30,479 nt of DNA from SXOA01 sp051004015 (GTDB taxonomy: Bacteria; Planctomycetota; Planctomycetia; Pirellulales; Pirellulaceae). A program made the position numbers and the translations under genes. The notes below the pieces were generated by a model, which searched no databases, was not told where the DNA came from, and saw nothing but the letters and a program-made list of their open reading frames with translations. The stretch lies in assembly GCA_051004015.1 (NCBI GenBank), contig JBPCKT010000115.1, positions 1-30,479 of the forward strand, read 5' to 3'. This document shows positions 16,683-24,299 of the stretch, one piece after another; position 1 is the stretch's first letter; every line of letters starts with the position of its first letter.

Positions 16683-16765
16683 AATGACGAAACTCGAATG
16701 GCGAATGACGAATGGAAGACTTGCAGGCAAAATCATTCGCCATTCGTCATTCGGATTTCGCCATT
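16683..16765. repeat. Inverted pair of 32-base CGAATGR heptamer elements
   Basis: Two 32-base elements built from CGAATGG/CGAATGA heptamers lie at 16683-16714 and, in reverse orientation, at 16734-16765, separated by 19 bases. The arms match at about 27 of 32 positions and could fold into a long hairpin in RNA. The right arm overlaps the 3' end of gyrA, including its stop codon. A third copy follows proA at 2231-2262. Confidence 0.9.
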
Positions 16766-19545
16766 TCCTCCCCTCCCTCTTCCCGCGGCACCGGCACGAT
16801 GGCGACCAGCGAGTCTCCTTCGTCCATGCTCATGATGCGGACACCCTGGGTATTTCGTCCCTTGACGCCGATGTCGGCCGCGCGGATCCGCTGAATCTTG
16901 CCGCGGGCGGTCATCATGATCAGCTCGTCTTGCTCGCTGACCGCGACAATGCTGATCACGGGGCCGTTCCTTTCGGTGGTCTTCATGTCGCGCACGCCGC
17001 CCCCGCCTCGCCCCTTCGTGGGATAGCGATGGGAAGAAGAGGTTCGCTCGTCTCCTTCTGAGCCGGCTTCCTGCTCGGGCGATTCACTCTCTGCTTCCTC
17101 GGGCGCGGCGGAATCAGCGACTGCGGATTCTTCTGTATCCGTTTCGCTCTCGACGTCGCTTTCCGACTCTTCCGGACCGTCCACCTCGGAGTTCGGACCA
17201 AACGGAGTGCGCTTGCCGTAGCCTTTCTCGCTGACGGTGAGCAGCGTGGCCTGGGGATCGGCAATGACCATGCCGACGACGTTATCGCCGGCCTTCAGGC
17301 GGATGCCTTTGACTCCACTGGAATCGCGGCCGACTGCCCGCACTTTGGATTCACGAAAGCGGATCGCCTGACCCCGCGCGCTGGAGAGGACAATCTCATC
17401 GCCGGGGCCGACGATGGCGACGTCGACGAGCTCATCCTCCGGCTTCAGGTTGATGGCAATGATGCCTCCCCGCTTGGGACGGCTGTAGGCTTCCAGGGCG
17501 GTCTTCTTCACCAGGCCGCCGCGCGTCGCCATGATCAGGAACCGGCCGGGCAAGTTGAAGTCCCGAATGGCGATGCATTCCGCGATTTTTTCCCCTTCCG
17601 TCATATTCAGCAGGTTCACGATCGCCCGCCCCTTGCTGTCGCGATTGAGCTCGGGGACGTCGTAGACTTTTTGCCAGTAGACTTTCCCCTTGTTGGTGAA
17701 GAACAGCAGGTGGGCGTGCGTGCTGGCGACAAAGAGGTGCTGGATCGGGTCTTCCTCGTCCGTCTTGGCCCCCTTCATTCCCTTGCCGCCGCGGCGCTGG
17801 GCCCGGTAGGTGCTGGCGGGGGTCCGCTTGATGTACCCCTTGTGGCTGAGGGAAACGACCATCGTCTCTTCGGTAATCAGGTCTTCCAGATTGACGCTGC
17901 CGATCTCGTCGCCGCTGATCTCCGTCCGCCGGTCGTCACCGTGCTTTTTCTTGATTTCCAGCAAATCGTCCCGAATGATCGCCCGGATGTTGGCCTCGTC
18001 CCCGAGAATCCGCAGCAGCTCCAGAATTTCCGTCAGCAGCTCGGCGTGCTCCCCCGACAGCCGTTCTTGTTCGAGATTGACGAGCTGGCCGAGAGTCATA
18101 CGGAGGATGGCCTCGCTCTGCACTGCTGTCAGGCGATAGACATCGGCAACGCCGCGCTCGTCCTGAAAGATCTTGAAGCCGGCGTCGCCGAGGGCCCGCT
18201 GCATCAGTGCGGCCGGGGCTTCCACGCCCATCAGGCCGAGTTTGGCTTCAGCCTGGGTCTTGGAGGCCCGGATGATGCGGATAATCTCGTCGATGTTGGC
18301 CAGGGCGAGCAGCAACCCTTCGACGGTGTGTTTCCGCCGGCGGGCCTTGGCGAGCAGGAACTGCGTGCGGCGGCGGATGACAACGACCCGATGCCGCAGG
18401 AATTCCTCGAGTAGTTGTTTGAGCGTGCATTCCCGCGGTTTGCCGTCAACGAGCGCCAGCAGGATGATGGAGAACGTGTCCTGAAGGGGCGAGAACTGAT
18501 AGAGCTGATTGAGGACGACTTCCGGGTCGGAGTCCCGCTTGATGTCGATCAGGATATGGACCGGGTGGTTGAGGTCGCTGATGTCCGTGACTTCGGAGAT
18601 GCCCTTGATCCGCTCGTCGTTGATCAATTCCTTGATTTTTTCCAGCACGCCGTCGCGCGATTGCTGGTAGGGAATCTCGCTAACGACGATCCGGAAGCGG
18701 TCCTTTTTGTATTCTTCGATCCGCGCCCGCGAGCGAAGCACGACGTTGCCGCGCCCCGTAAGATAGCCCCGGCGCAGGCCGCTGCGGCCGCAGATCATGC
18801 CGCCGGTGGGGAAATCCGGGCCGGGGACGATTTCCATCAATTCGTCGATGGAGACGTCGGGCTCGTCGATGACACGGATGAGGGCGTCGCAGATTTCCCG
18901 CAGGTTGTGCGGCGGGATGCTCGTCGCCATGCCGACGGCAATTCCCTGCGTGCCGTTGACCAGCAGATTCGGGAATTTGCTCGGCAGGACGGTCGGTTCG
19001 CGGAGGCGCTCGTCGTAAGTAGGGACGAGATCAACAGTGTCCCGCTCCAGGTCCTCGAGCATCAAAGCCGCGATGGGGGACATGCGGGCTTCGGTATACC
19101 GCATGGCCGCCGGCGGCATCCCGGCGATGGAGCCAAAGTTGCCTTGCTTGTCGATGAGGACGTGCCGAGTGTTCCACTCCTGGGCCATGCGGACAAGCGT
19201 GGGGTAGATCACGCTCTCGCCGTGAGGGTGGTAGTTGCCCATCGTTTCGCCGCAAATCTTGGCGCACTTGGTGCGCGAGGCGCCGGGGCCAAGGTTCAGG
19301 TCGTTCATGGCGACCAGGATGCGCCGTTGCGAAGGCTTGAGGCCGTCCCGAGCATCCGGAAGCGCCCGACTGACGATGACGCTCATGGCGTAGGTCAGGT
19401 AGCTCTCCTTGAGCTCGTCCTCAATGGACTGATCGAGGATGCGGCCCCCATCGCCATTGCCGCCGGGGGGAGTAGCGCCAGAAGGTGGATCGCCGGGGGG
19501 TGTGGGAGGCAGGGAATCACCGGGCGAGGAGGGGTCGGACGACAA
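16747..19545 (-). CDS. gyrA: DNA gyrase subunit A
   Basis: Subunit A of the type II topoisomerase that introduces negative supercoils using ATP bound by GyrB. 932 residues. The start is TTG at 19545, with AAGGA upstream and a promoter at 19640-19668. A Pro/Gly-rich N-terminal extension (about 1-34) precedes the domain. The catalytic tyrosine is Tyr150 (AAMRYTEAR). The quinolone region reads HPHGESVIYP (106-115), with Ser111 at the E. coli Ser83 position but Pro115 at the Asp87 position. The GyrA-box QRRGGKG is present, which separates it from ParC. About residues 782-840 form a Glu/Asp/Ser-rich insertion between two C-terminal propeller blades. The final residues MAKSE and the stop are encoded by a heptamer repeat. 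Confidence 0.97.
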   Translation of the reverse strand: MSSDPSSPGDSLPPTPPGDPPSGATPPGGNGDGGRILDQSIEDELKESYLTYAMSVIVSRALPDARDGLKPSQRRILVAMNDLNLGPGASRTKCAKICGETMGNYHPHGESVIYPTLVRMAQEWNTRHVLIDKQGNFGSIAGMPPAAMRYTEARMSPIAALMLEDLERDTVDLVPTYDERLREPTVLPSKFPNLLVNGTQGIAVGMATSIPPHNLREICDALIRVIDEPDVSIDELMEIVPGPDFPTGGMICGRSGLRRGYLTGRGNVVLRSRARIEEYKKDRFRIVVSEIPYQQSRDGVLEKIKELINDERIKGISEVTDISDLNHPVHILIDIKRDSDPEVVLNQLYQFSPLQDTFSIILLALVDGKPRECTLKQLLEEFLRHRVVVIRRRTQFLLAKARRRKHTVEGLLLALANIDEIIRIIRASKTQAEAKLGLMGVEAPAALMQRALGDAGFKIFQDERGVADVYRLTAVQSEAILRMTLGQLVNLEQERLSGEHAELLTEILELLRILGDEANIRAIIRDDLLEIKKKHGDDRRTEISGDEIGSVNLEDLITEETMVVSLSHKGYIKRTPASTYRAQRRGGKGMKGAKTDEEDPIQHLFVASTHAHLLFFTNKGKVYWQKVYDVPELNRDSKGRAIVNLLNMTEGEKIAECIAIRDFNLPGRFLIMATRGGLVKKTALEAYSRPKRGGIIAINLKPEDELVDVAIVGPGDEIVLSSARGQAIRFRESKVRAVGRDSSGVKGIRLKAGDNVVGMVIADPQATLLTVSEKGYGKRTPFGPNSEVDGPEESESDVESETDTEESAVADSAAPEEAESESPEQEAGSEGDERTSSSHRYPTKGRGGGGVRDMKTTERNGPVISIVAVSEQDELIMMTARGKIQRIRAADIGVKGRNTQGVRIMSMDEGDSLVAIVPVPREEGGEEMAKSE

Positions 19546-19639
19546 GACAGAGTCCTTTCCAGCTGCGGGGGAAGCGCTCGCGGAGGGCTTCGAAAAACCC
19601 CGAAAACGGAGCCAAAATCAGGAAGAAGTTCGACCCGTC

Positions 19640-19668
19640 AGTTTATCATTTTTCGGCCTGAATCACAA
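19640..19668 (-). promoter_or_regulatory. Candidate gyrA promoter
   Basis: On the minus strand TTGTGA (19663-19668) and TAAACT (19640-19645) are separated by 17 bases. Transcription from about 19633 would leave a leader of about 90 bases to the TTG start. A TGAATCA heptamer (19659-19665, plus strand) overlaps the -35 box; the same sequence is clustered at 30.15-30.32 kb. Confidence 0.5.
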
Positions 19669-19751
19669 CGGGTGGGCCGTCCAGGTCCGATGCCGTAAGT
19701 CGTTGATGCGCAGGGACTTTTGCGCGGCCGTTTGCATGCCTTAGTACGCAC

Positions 19752-19778
19752 GAAAAAGGGCAGGCTAATGGCCTGCCC
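19752..19778 (-). terminator. Intrinsic terminator after the 61-residue gene
   Basis: An 8-base GC-rich stem (GGGCAGGC at 19758-19765 with its complement at 19771-19778) encloses a 5-base loop. On the minus strand it is followed directly by a run of five Ts. It lies 33 bases beyond the stop of the small membrane protein gene. Confidence 0.9.
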
Positions 19779-19810
19779 TGGAGAAAATCGATTGAGCGAC
19801 GAAGGGCAAT

Positions 19811-19996
19811 CTACTGCACGTTGGGCGCAGATGGGACAGCCCACCAGGGAGCCGGCTCGAACCGTTTGAGCTCCATCGCCAGCAGCACGGTTGCGGTGAT
19901 GATGCAAATCAGCGAGAGCATGAGCATCATCGTGTAGATGTTCGTGGGCTGCTTTTGAGCCGGTACGATGGGATTAGCTGAACTTGGTAGTGACAT
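19811..19996 (-). CDS. Small single-pass membrane protein
   Basis: A 61-residue protein with one hydrophobic helix at about 22-42 (TMMLMLSLICIITATVLLAME) and a short C-terminal tail containing PAPWW. The ATG at 19996 lies inside the end of the upstream coiled-coil gene, overlapping by 23 bases, with a strong AAGGGAG site about five bases upstream, so the two are probably translationally coupled. I do not recognise the family. The pair may form one membrane assembly, which is an inference from their overlap. Confidence 0.75.
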   Translation of the reverse strand: MSLPSSANPIVPAQKQPTNIYTMMLMLSLICIITATVLLAMELKRFEPAPWWAVPSAPNVQ

Positions 19997-20828
19997 GATC
20001 TCCCTTCCGCACCTGGCCCCGTTTGAGGTCCTTGTTGATCTGGCCGACGGCCCGGTCCGGCGCGACCTTCATGATTTTGATCTGGCCGAGATAGGTGTCG
20101 CCACGAAAAATCTCCATGACGTGTCCTTCCCGCAGGCCGTCATCCATGCCGACCGAGATTTCCACCAGGTCCTTGTCGCCGACGACCAGCACGATTCCGG
20201 TGAGGTTGATCGGTTCCAGTTTGGAGACGAGCGAGTTGACATCCAGGCCATTCGCCTTCATGACCATCGACATTTGGGCGAGCTGCAAGTTGAGCTGATT
20301 GGCCCGCTCTTCCAGAGCTTGCCGCTTCACTTCGTCCTGATTCAGGCGGTCGGTCAGCTCGACGACCTTGGAAAACTGCATGTCACGGTCGAGCTGTGCG
20401 AGTTGCGTTTCCTTGCGGAGCTTGCCAATTTCGACTTCGAGAGCGACCAGTCGGTCCTGGGCGATCTTGCTGGCCTCGGTGGCAGTATTGAGAGCGGCAG
20501 TCGCGTCGTTGAGCAGCTTTTCCTGCTGGGCAACGGTGGCTTCCGCCCCGTTCGGGCCAGTCAGCCGGGTTTGCAGCGCGGCGAGCGCCTGGCGGCGGGA
20601 CGCCTGCTCGAGTGCGAGCTGCTGTTTGGTCCGCTCATGTTCTTGCTTGGCGGCGGCGAGGGTCGCCGTCATTTTTTCCAGCTTAACTTCGAGTCCGATG
20701 TTGGGATCGGAATTCTTCACTTTGTCCCGCCAGTTTTGATGGGTGGCGAAGACCATCACGGCAAAGGACATGAACACCAGGCTCATGATGAAAATGAGCA
20801 CCGTAAAGATTTTGCCGACAAGTGTCAT
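19974..20828 (-). CDS. Membrane-anchored coiled-coil protein of unknown function
   Basis: A 284-residue protein. One N-terminal transmembrane helix (about 5-28, GKIFTVLIFIMSLVFMSFAVMVFA) is followed by a long alpha-helical, Ala/Gln/Glu/Lys-rich coiled coil from about 45 to 200. A compact beta-rich C-terminal domain covers about 208-284 (LTGIVLVVGDKDLVEISVGMDDGLREGHVMEIF, then YLGQIKIMKV), resembling a small barrel of the sort seen in MreC-like proteins: anchor, coiled coil, beta domain. I infer a structural envelope role with low confidence. ATG at 20828 with AAGGA about 11 bases upstream and a strong promoter at 20950-20979. It overlaps the 61-residue gene downstream. Confidence 0.75.
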   Translation of the reverse strand: MTLVGKIFTVLIFIMSLVFMSFAVMVFATHQNWRDKVKNSDPNIGLEVKLEKMTATLAAAKQEHERTKQQLALEQASRRQALAALQTRLTGPNGAEATVAQQEKLLNDATAALNTATEASKIAQDRLVALEVEIGKLRKETQLAQLDRDMQFSKVVELTDRLNQDEVKRQALEERANQLNLQLAQMSMVMKANGLDVNSLVSKLEPINLTGIVLVVGDKDLVEISVGMDDGLREGHVMEIFRGDTYLGQIKIMKVAPDRAVGQINKDLKRGQVRKGDHVTTKFS

Positions 20829-20949
20829 GGCGAGCGAATCCTTGAGCTAAACGTGGCCCGGAGGCGAAGGAGGCCTGAGTCGGTTCGAGGCGTGCCGGAA
20901 GTCGCGCAGAACGGGCGATGGCAACAACTTCGGACGACCTCTGGAGGCC

Positions 20950-20979
20950 AGTATAATTACCCCGAAAACGAAATGTCAA
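20950..20979 (-). promoter_or_regulatory. Near-consensus sigma-70 promoter for the coiled-coil gene
   Basis: On the minus strand a perfect TTGACA (20974-20979) and TATACT (20950-20955) are separated by 18 bases within A+T-rich DNA. The start would be near 20943, giving a leader of about 115 bases to the ATG at 20828. Confidence 0.75.
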
Positions 20980-21122
20980 CGAAACGGGTTTAATTTTGGC
21001 GGGTTGGGGAGCCTGGGGCGGGTTAACGGCATGAATTACCGGAACCGCCGTATTGGTTGCGTCCCCCCCGATTGAGCGACTGCACTGATAGTTGGTCCAA
21101 AGTCCCCGAAGCCAAGGTGGTT

Positions 21123-22955
21123 TCAGTGGCTTGGCTCGTTACGTTTAGATTCGTGAACCAAGGGGGGTACTATTCCCGGTTTCCTGTCCGGGTATCCTAT
21201 CCGCCGCCGCAAGACGAACCCGATGCCCATCAGCAGCACGCACGCCCCAGCGCACCCCATTGCCGGCCAGTCACCCAGGGTGTGGTAAAGGGGTGTGCGC
21301 CCATCGGGTTGAACCGTGACCACGAGCACCTCCGGTTTTCGCTTGGGACCGCGATCGATGATCCGGCCGCTCCCCTCGATGTTGGCGGAAATGCCCGTAT
21401 TGGCGGCGATGACCAGGGGCCGGCGGTTCTCAATGGCCCTGAAGACGCCGCATTTCAGGTGCAGATCGAGAATCGAAGAACCATGGAACCAGCCGTCGTT
21501 GGTCAGATTGACGAGCACGTCCACCGGAGTCCCCTGCTTCTCAAGCTCCAGCAACTGAGAACGGATCAGGTGGGGCACGGTGCTCTCGAAACAAATGTTG
21601 GGGCTGAAGTTCATTCCTTTGACGTTGGCGACGGCCGGCTGGTCCCCTTCGGTCATTCCTTCGCCGATGGGAAGGGTGTCGTAAATCCAAGGGAACCAAC
21701 TGGCTAAGGGAACATACTCGCCGAACATCACGGCGTGCATTTTGTCATACCGGCTGACGATCTCTCCGTTTTCATTCACGAGGAGCGCGGAGTTGTAATT
21801 CCGGAGGCGGTCCGGGCCGTAATCAAACGTTGAAGTGCAAAAATAGAACAGCGTCGGGACGTCCGCGCCTGGAGCATCCTTGTCGTTCAGCATTTGAGCT
21901 GCCTGGCGGACAGCCTTGGGAAACTCGCGGCGAAAAATCTCGACAGACTCTTCCTCGTGTGCAGGCACCTTCGCGCCGGGGGAAAGCACAATTTTCGGCA
22001 GCGCGAACATGGATTCCGGCCAGATGACCAGGTCGAGTTTTCGGTAATCATGGCGGGCTTGTTTCGTGAGTTCCGAATAATGCTGCATCCGCTCGATCCC
22101 TTGCTCGGAGTCCATGTCGATATGGACGTCTCGCGATCCCTGAATCAGTGCGACCAGCAGCGGCAGCCGGGCGGTGCCGGGGGGGATCTCGGCAAGACGC
22201 ATCGAGCCGTAGGCGAGCGTCAGGATCAGGGCTAGTGCCGCGGGAATGAGCAGCCAATAGACGCGGCCACCTGCAAAAAAGGCTCTCGCGACAGCCGCTG
22301 CCGCAAGCATCATGAGGAAGCTCACGCCATACGCGCCGAAGATATCGGCAATTTGCAGCAGCGCGGGCCATTCGGTCTGCGAATGGCTGAGCAGACCGGC
22401 GGAGAATCCCGTGATGATGTAGCCGCGGGCGAGCTCCAGGCCGACCCAAATAACCGGAGCGGCAAGCACGACCGAGATCCGCAGTCGCTGCGCCACCCTG
22501 CACAGACCGATAAAGAGCGGTATATAGAACGCGAGATATGCGGCCAACACAATCCATCCCGGATACAACAAGATATGCGCCATCCGGATCCCTTGGAGCA
22601 TCAAAAGCCAGTGAACAAAGCCGCCGAGCCAGATGCCGAAATACGCCCACCGCGTCATCGGCTGGGGTCGGAGTATCAGATACAGCCACGGCAATGGCGC
22701 TAGCCAAGCGATGGGCCACAAGTTGAGCGGCGGAAAGGCGGCCCATAGGATGAGGCCGCCGAGCAGAGAGCAGGCGAGGGAGATGTAGAAGGTCTGGCGG
22801 AGTTCGAGTGTGGGGAGCGAGCGACTCTCTCCGGTCTTCGCCTTCGGAGTCTTCTGGTCTTCGCGCCGCTGCCGCCGTTGCTTCGTACTCAGTACTAAGT
22901 ACTGAGTAATTAGTACTGAGTAATTAGTAGTGAATACCGCTCTATTCGTCTCCAT
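21123..22955 (-). CDS. lnt: Apolipoprotein N-acyltransferase
   Basis: Inner-membrane enzyme that adds the third acyl chain to lipoproteins. Numbered from ATG 22955 (610 residues), the N-terminal half has several membrane helices from about 55 to 255. A nitrilase-type periplasmic domain carries the Glu-Lys-Cys triad: Glu314 (VIWPES), Lys405 (DKMHAVMFGEYVP) and Cys455 (NICFES). A last hydrophobic helix at about 570-590 returns to the membrane, giving the usual Lnt layout. The start is uncertain: the frame is open to 23009, and residues from about 8 to 26 are encoded by degenerate GTACTGA-type repeats (NYSVLITQYLVLST). No ATG, GTG or TTG lies between the repeats and the first membrane helix. ATG 22955 overlaps the upstream stop by 14 bases. 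Confidence 0.9.
   Translation of the reverse strand: METNRAVFTTNYSVLITQYLVLSTKQRRQRREDQKTPKAKTGESRSLPTLELRQTFYISLACSLLGGLILWAAFPPLNLWPIAWLAPLPWLYLILRPQPMTRWAYFGIWLGGFVHWLLMLQGIRMAHILLYPGWIVLAAYLAFYIPLFIGLCRVAQRLRISVVLAAPVIWVGLELARGYIITGFSAGLLSHSQTEWPALLQIADIFGAYGVSFLMMLAAAAVARAFFAGGRVYWLLIPAALALILTLAYGSMRLAEIPPGTARLPLLVALIQGSRDVHIDMDSEQGIERMQHYSELTKQARHDYRKLDLVIWPESMFALPKIVLSPGAKVPAHEEESVEIFRREFPKAVRQAAQMLNDKDAPGADVPTLFYFCTSTFDYGPDRLRNYNSALLVNENGEIVSRYDKMHAVMFGEYVPLASWFPWIYDTLPIGEGMTEGDQPAVANVKGMNFSPNICFESTVPHLIRSQLLELEKQGTPVDVLVNLTNDGWFHGSSILDLHLKCGVFRAIENRRPLVIAANTGISANIEGSGRIIDRGPKRKPEVLVVTVQPDGRTPLYHTLGDWPAMGCAGACVLLMGIGFVLRRRIGYPDRKPGIVPPLVHESKRNEPSH
22885..22930. repeat. Degenerate GTACTGA repeats at the lnt 5' end
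   Basis: Imperfect heptamer units related to GTACTGA, in both orientations (GTACTCA, GTACTAA, GTACTGA), with GTAATTA variants. They lie inside the predicted lnt reading frame near its start. Confidence 0.85.
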
Positions 22956-23484
22956 TGCTCCCGCCATCTTTTGCGAAGCTGTCCTTGGCCAAGACATCCA
23001 CTCCTTCATCAGTCTTTGGTCTGAAAAACTCGGGCCGTTGCTTGCCGGTGATCCGTTCGTAACGCTCCCAATTCTCTTCCGTCCAACTCTTGCATTTCTG
23101 AATGAACTTCACGCCTCCGCCGGGCTTGATCATGGACTGAATCAAACCGATGGTCATTTTGCGAATCTCCGTTCCTTCGGAAAAGAGCGACGCAAATTCA
23201 TCCTTGGTCAAGTATTTCCGGTCGTATGCAGCGCAAAGATGGGACTTGGTCTCATCCAAACTGCCCAGTGCGTAGCCCAAGAACGTGACGAATTCCGCTT
23301 GCGTTCCGCGGCCAAAGCCTTCGGCGATATTGGACATGACCGATTCCGACGAATCGTTGATTTGCACCACCTGGCGTTGGTCACGAGCGAATGGTTTTTC
23401 TAGGGATAATTCGAAAATCCGTTTGGACCATTGCCTTGACCGCTGCCAGCACAGGAGATCGGTGAAGGATCGGACGCCGGGCAT
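22942..23484 (-). CDS. Four-helix-bundle protein (23S rRNA intervening-sequence protein family)
   Basis: A 180-residue protein. Residues about 6-115 match the four-helix-bundle family first found in intervening sequences of spirochaete 23S rRNA genes: FTDLLCWQRSRQWSKRIFE, then SVMSNIAEGFGRGTQAEFVTFLGYALGSLDETKSHL. The biochemical role of this family is unknown; relatives include the Avd accessory proteins of diversity-generating retroelements, but no reverse transcriptase is present here. The C-terminal 60 residues are a charged extension (KSWTEENWERYERITGKQ and an acidic tail). ATG at 23484 with GGAG eight bases upstream. Heptamer arrays lie on both sides of the gene. Its stop overlaps the proposed lnt start. 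Confidence 0.88.
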   Translation of the reverse strand: MPGVRSFTDLLCWQRSRQWSKRIFELSLEKPFARDQRQVVQINDSSESVMSNIAEGFGRGTQAEFVTFLGYALGSLDETKSHLCAAYDRKYLTKDEFASLFSEGTEIRKMTIGLIQSMIKPGGGVKFIQKCKSWTEENWERYERITGKQRPEFFRPKTDEGVDVLAKDSFAKDGGSNGDE

Positions 23485-23552
23485 GGGCGTTACTCCAAGA
23501 AGTCTGAAAATTTGACCGAGCTGCGAATAAATGGGTCCGGAAAGGGTCGTGC

Positions 23553-23637
23553 CTCAGTACTCAGTACTCAGTACTCAGTACTCAGTACTCAGTACTCAGT
23601 ACTCAGTACTCAGTACTCAGTACTCAGTACTCAGTAC
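23553..23637. repeat. CTCAGTA heptamer tandem array, about 12 copies
   Basis: An 85-base run of about twelve perfect copies of CTCAGTA, the reverse complement of the GTACTGA-type unit at 15201-15239. It lies between the four-helix-bundle gene start and the RidA-family stop. The perfect uniformity suggests recent expansion by slippage, so copy number may differ between strains. Confidence 0.96.
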
Positions 23638-23664
23638 GCAATCGACGCATCGCTGATTTGCTTC

Positions 23665-24135
23665 TCACGCGTGTTTGATCTCAATAATCGCCTCCACCTC
23701 CACGGCAGCGCCGGTGGGAAGGGCAGCGAATCCGAGGGCGCTGCGGGCGTGGTAGCCGTCGCCGTCTTTGCCGAAGATTTCGTGGAACAGGTCGGATGCG
23801 CCGTTAATGACCAGGTGCTGGTCGGTGAAGGTGGGGGCCGAATAGACGCAGCCCAGGAGCTTGATGATTCGCAGCCCATCCAGCGTACCGTTGGCCTGGC
23901 GGACGCTCCGCAGAAGCTTGACGGCACATTCGCGGGCAGCTTTCTGCCCCTCTTCCACGCTGAGATTTTTCAAACTCGCTTGCCGACTGGCATTATCTCC
24001 CAGAATCCCTTTCATATCGCTGACGTGCCCCGACAGGAAATAGAGGTTTCCCGCCCGGCAGCAGAGGTTGAGGTATCCCTTCTTCTGCTCGGGGAATTCG
24101 ATGCCCAGTTCTTTGGCTTTTTGTTCGGGGGTCAT
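23665..24135 (-). CDS. RidA (YjgF/UK114) family protein
   Basis: A 156-residue protein of the RidA superfamily, of the slightly longer, chorismate-mutase-like subgroup (about 150 residues versus about 130 for classical RidA). True RidA enzymes deaminate reactive enamine/imine intermediates such as 2-aminoacrylate. The signature segment YHARSALGFAALPTGAAVEVEA (about 128-149) includes Arg131, which aligns with the substrate carboxylate-binding arginine. LYFLSGHV (31-38) matches the early strand. ATG at 24135 with AAGGAA about eight bases upstream. Whether this subgroup has deaminase activity is not established from sequence. No related pathway gene is adjacent. Confidence 0.9.
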   Translation of the reverse strand: MTPEQKAKELGIEFPEQKKGYLNLCCRAGNLYFLSGHVSDMKGILGDNASRQASLKNLSVEEGQKAARECAVKLLRSVRQANGTLDGLRIIKLLGCVYSAPTFTDQHLVINGASDLFHEIFGKDGDGYHARSALGFAALPTGAAVEVEAIIEIKHA

Positions 24136-24299
24136 GGGGAGGTTCCTTATGAGAATGGATTTTCTGCCACGAGAATTCTAGCGGAAGAAGAGAGCCTTCC
24201 GAAGGGCAGCGGCGCGCGTGGCCGAGAGGATAAAGATTATTAGCGAAAGAACGCCACACGGGCATTCTGCCGGAGTTTGCAGTACCGGCGCGTTTCGCG

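Noticed and set aside
18415..19698. Plus-strand open frame of 427 codons
   Set aside because: Shadow of gyrA.
22942..23484. Avd component of a diversity-generating retroelement
   Set aside because: The four-helix fold is related, but there is no reverse transcriptase, template repeat or variable repeat in the window.
23553..23637. Possible CRISPR array
   Set aside because: The unit is 7 bases with no spacers and no cas genes nearby; it is a simple tandem repeat.
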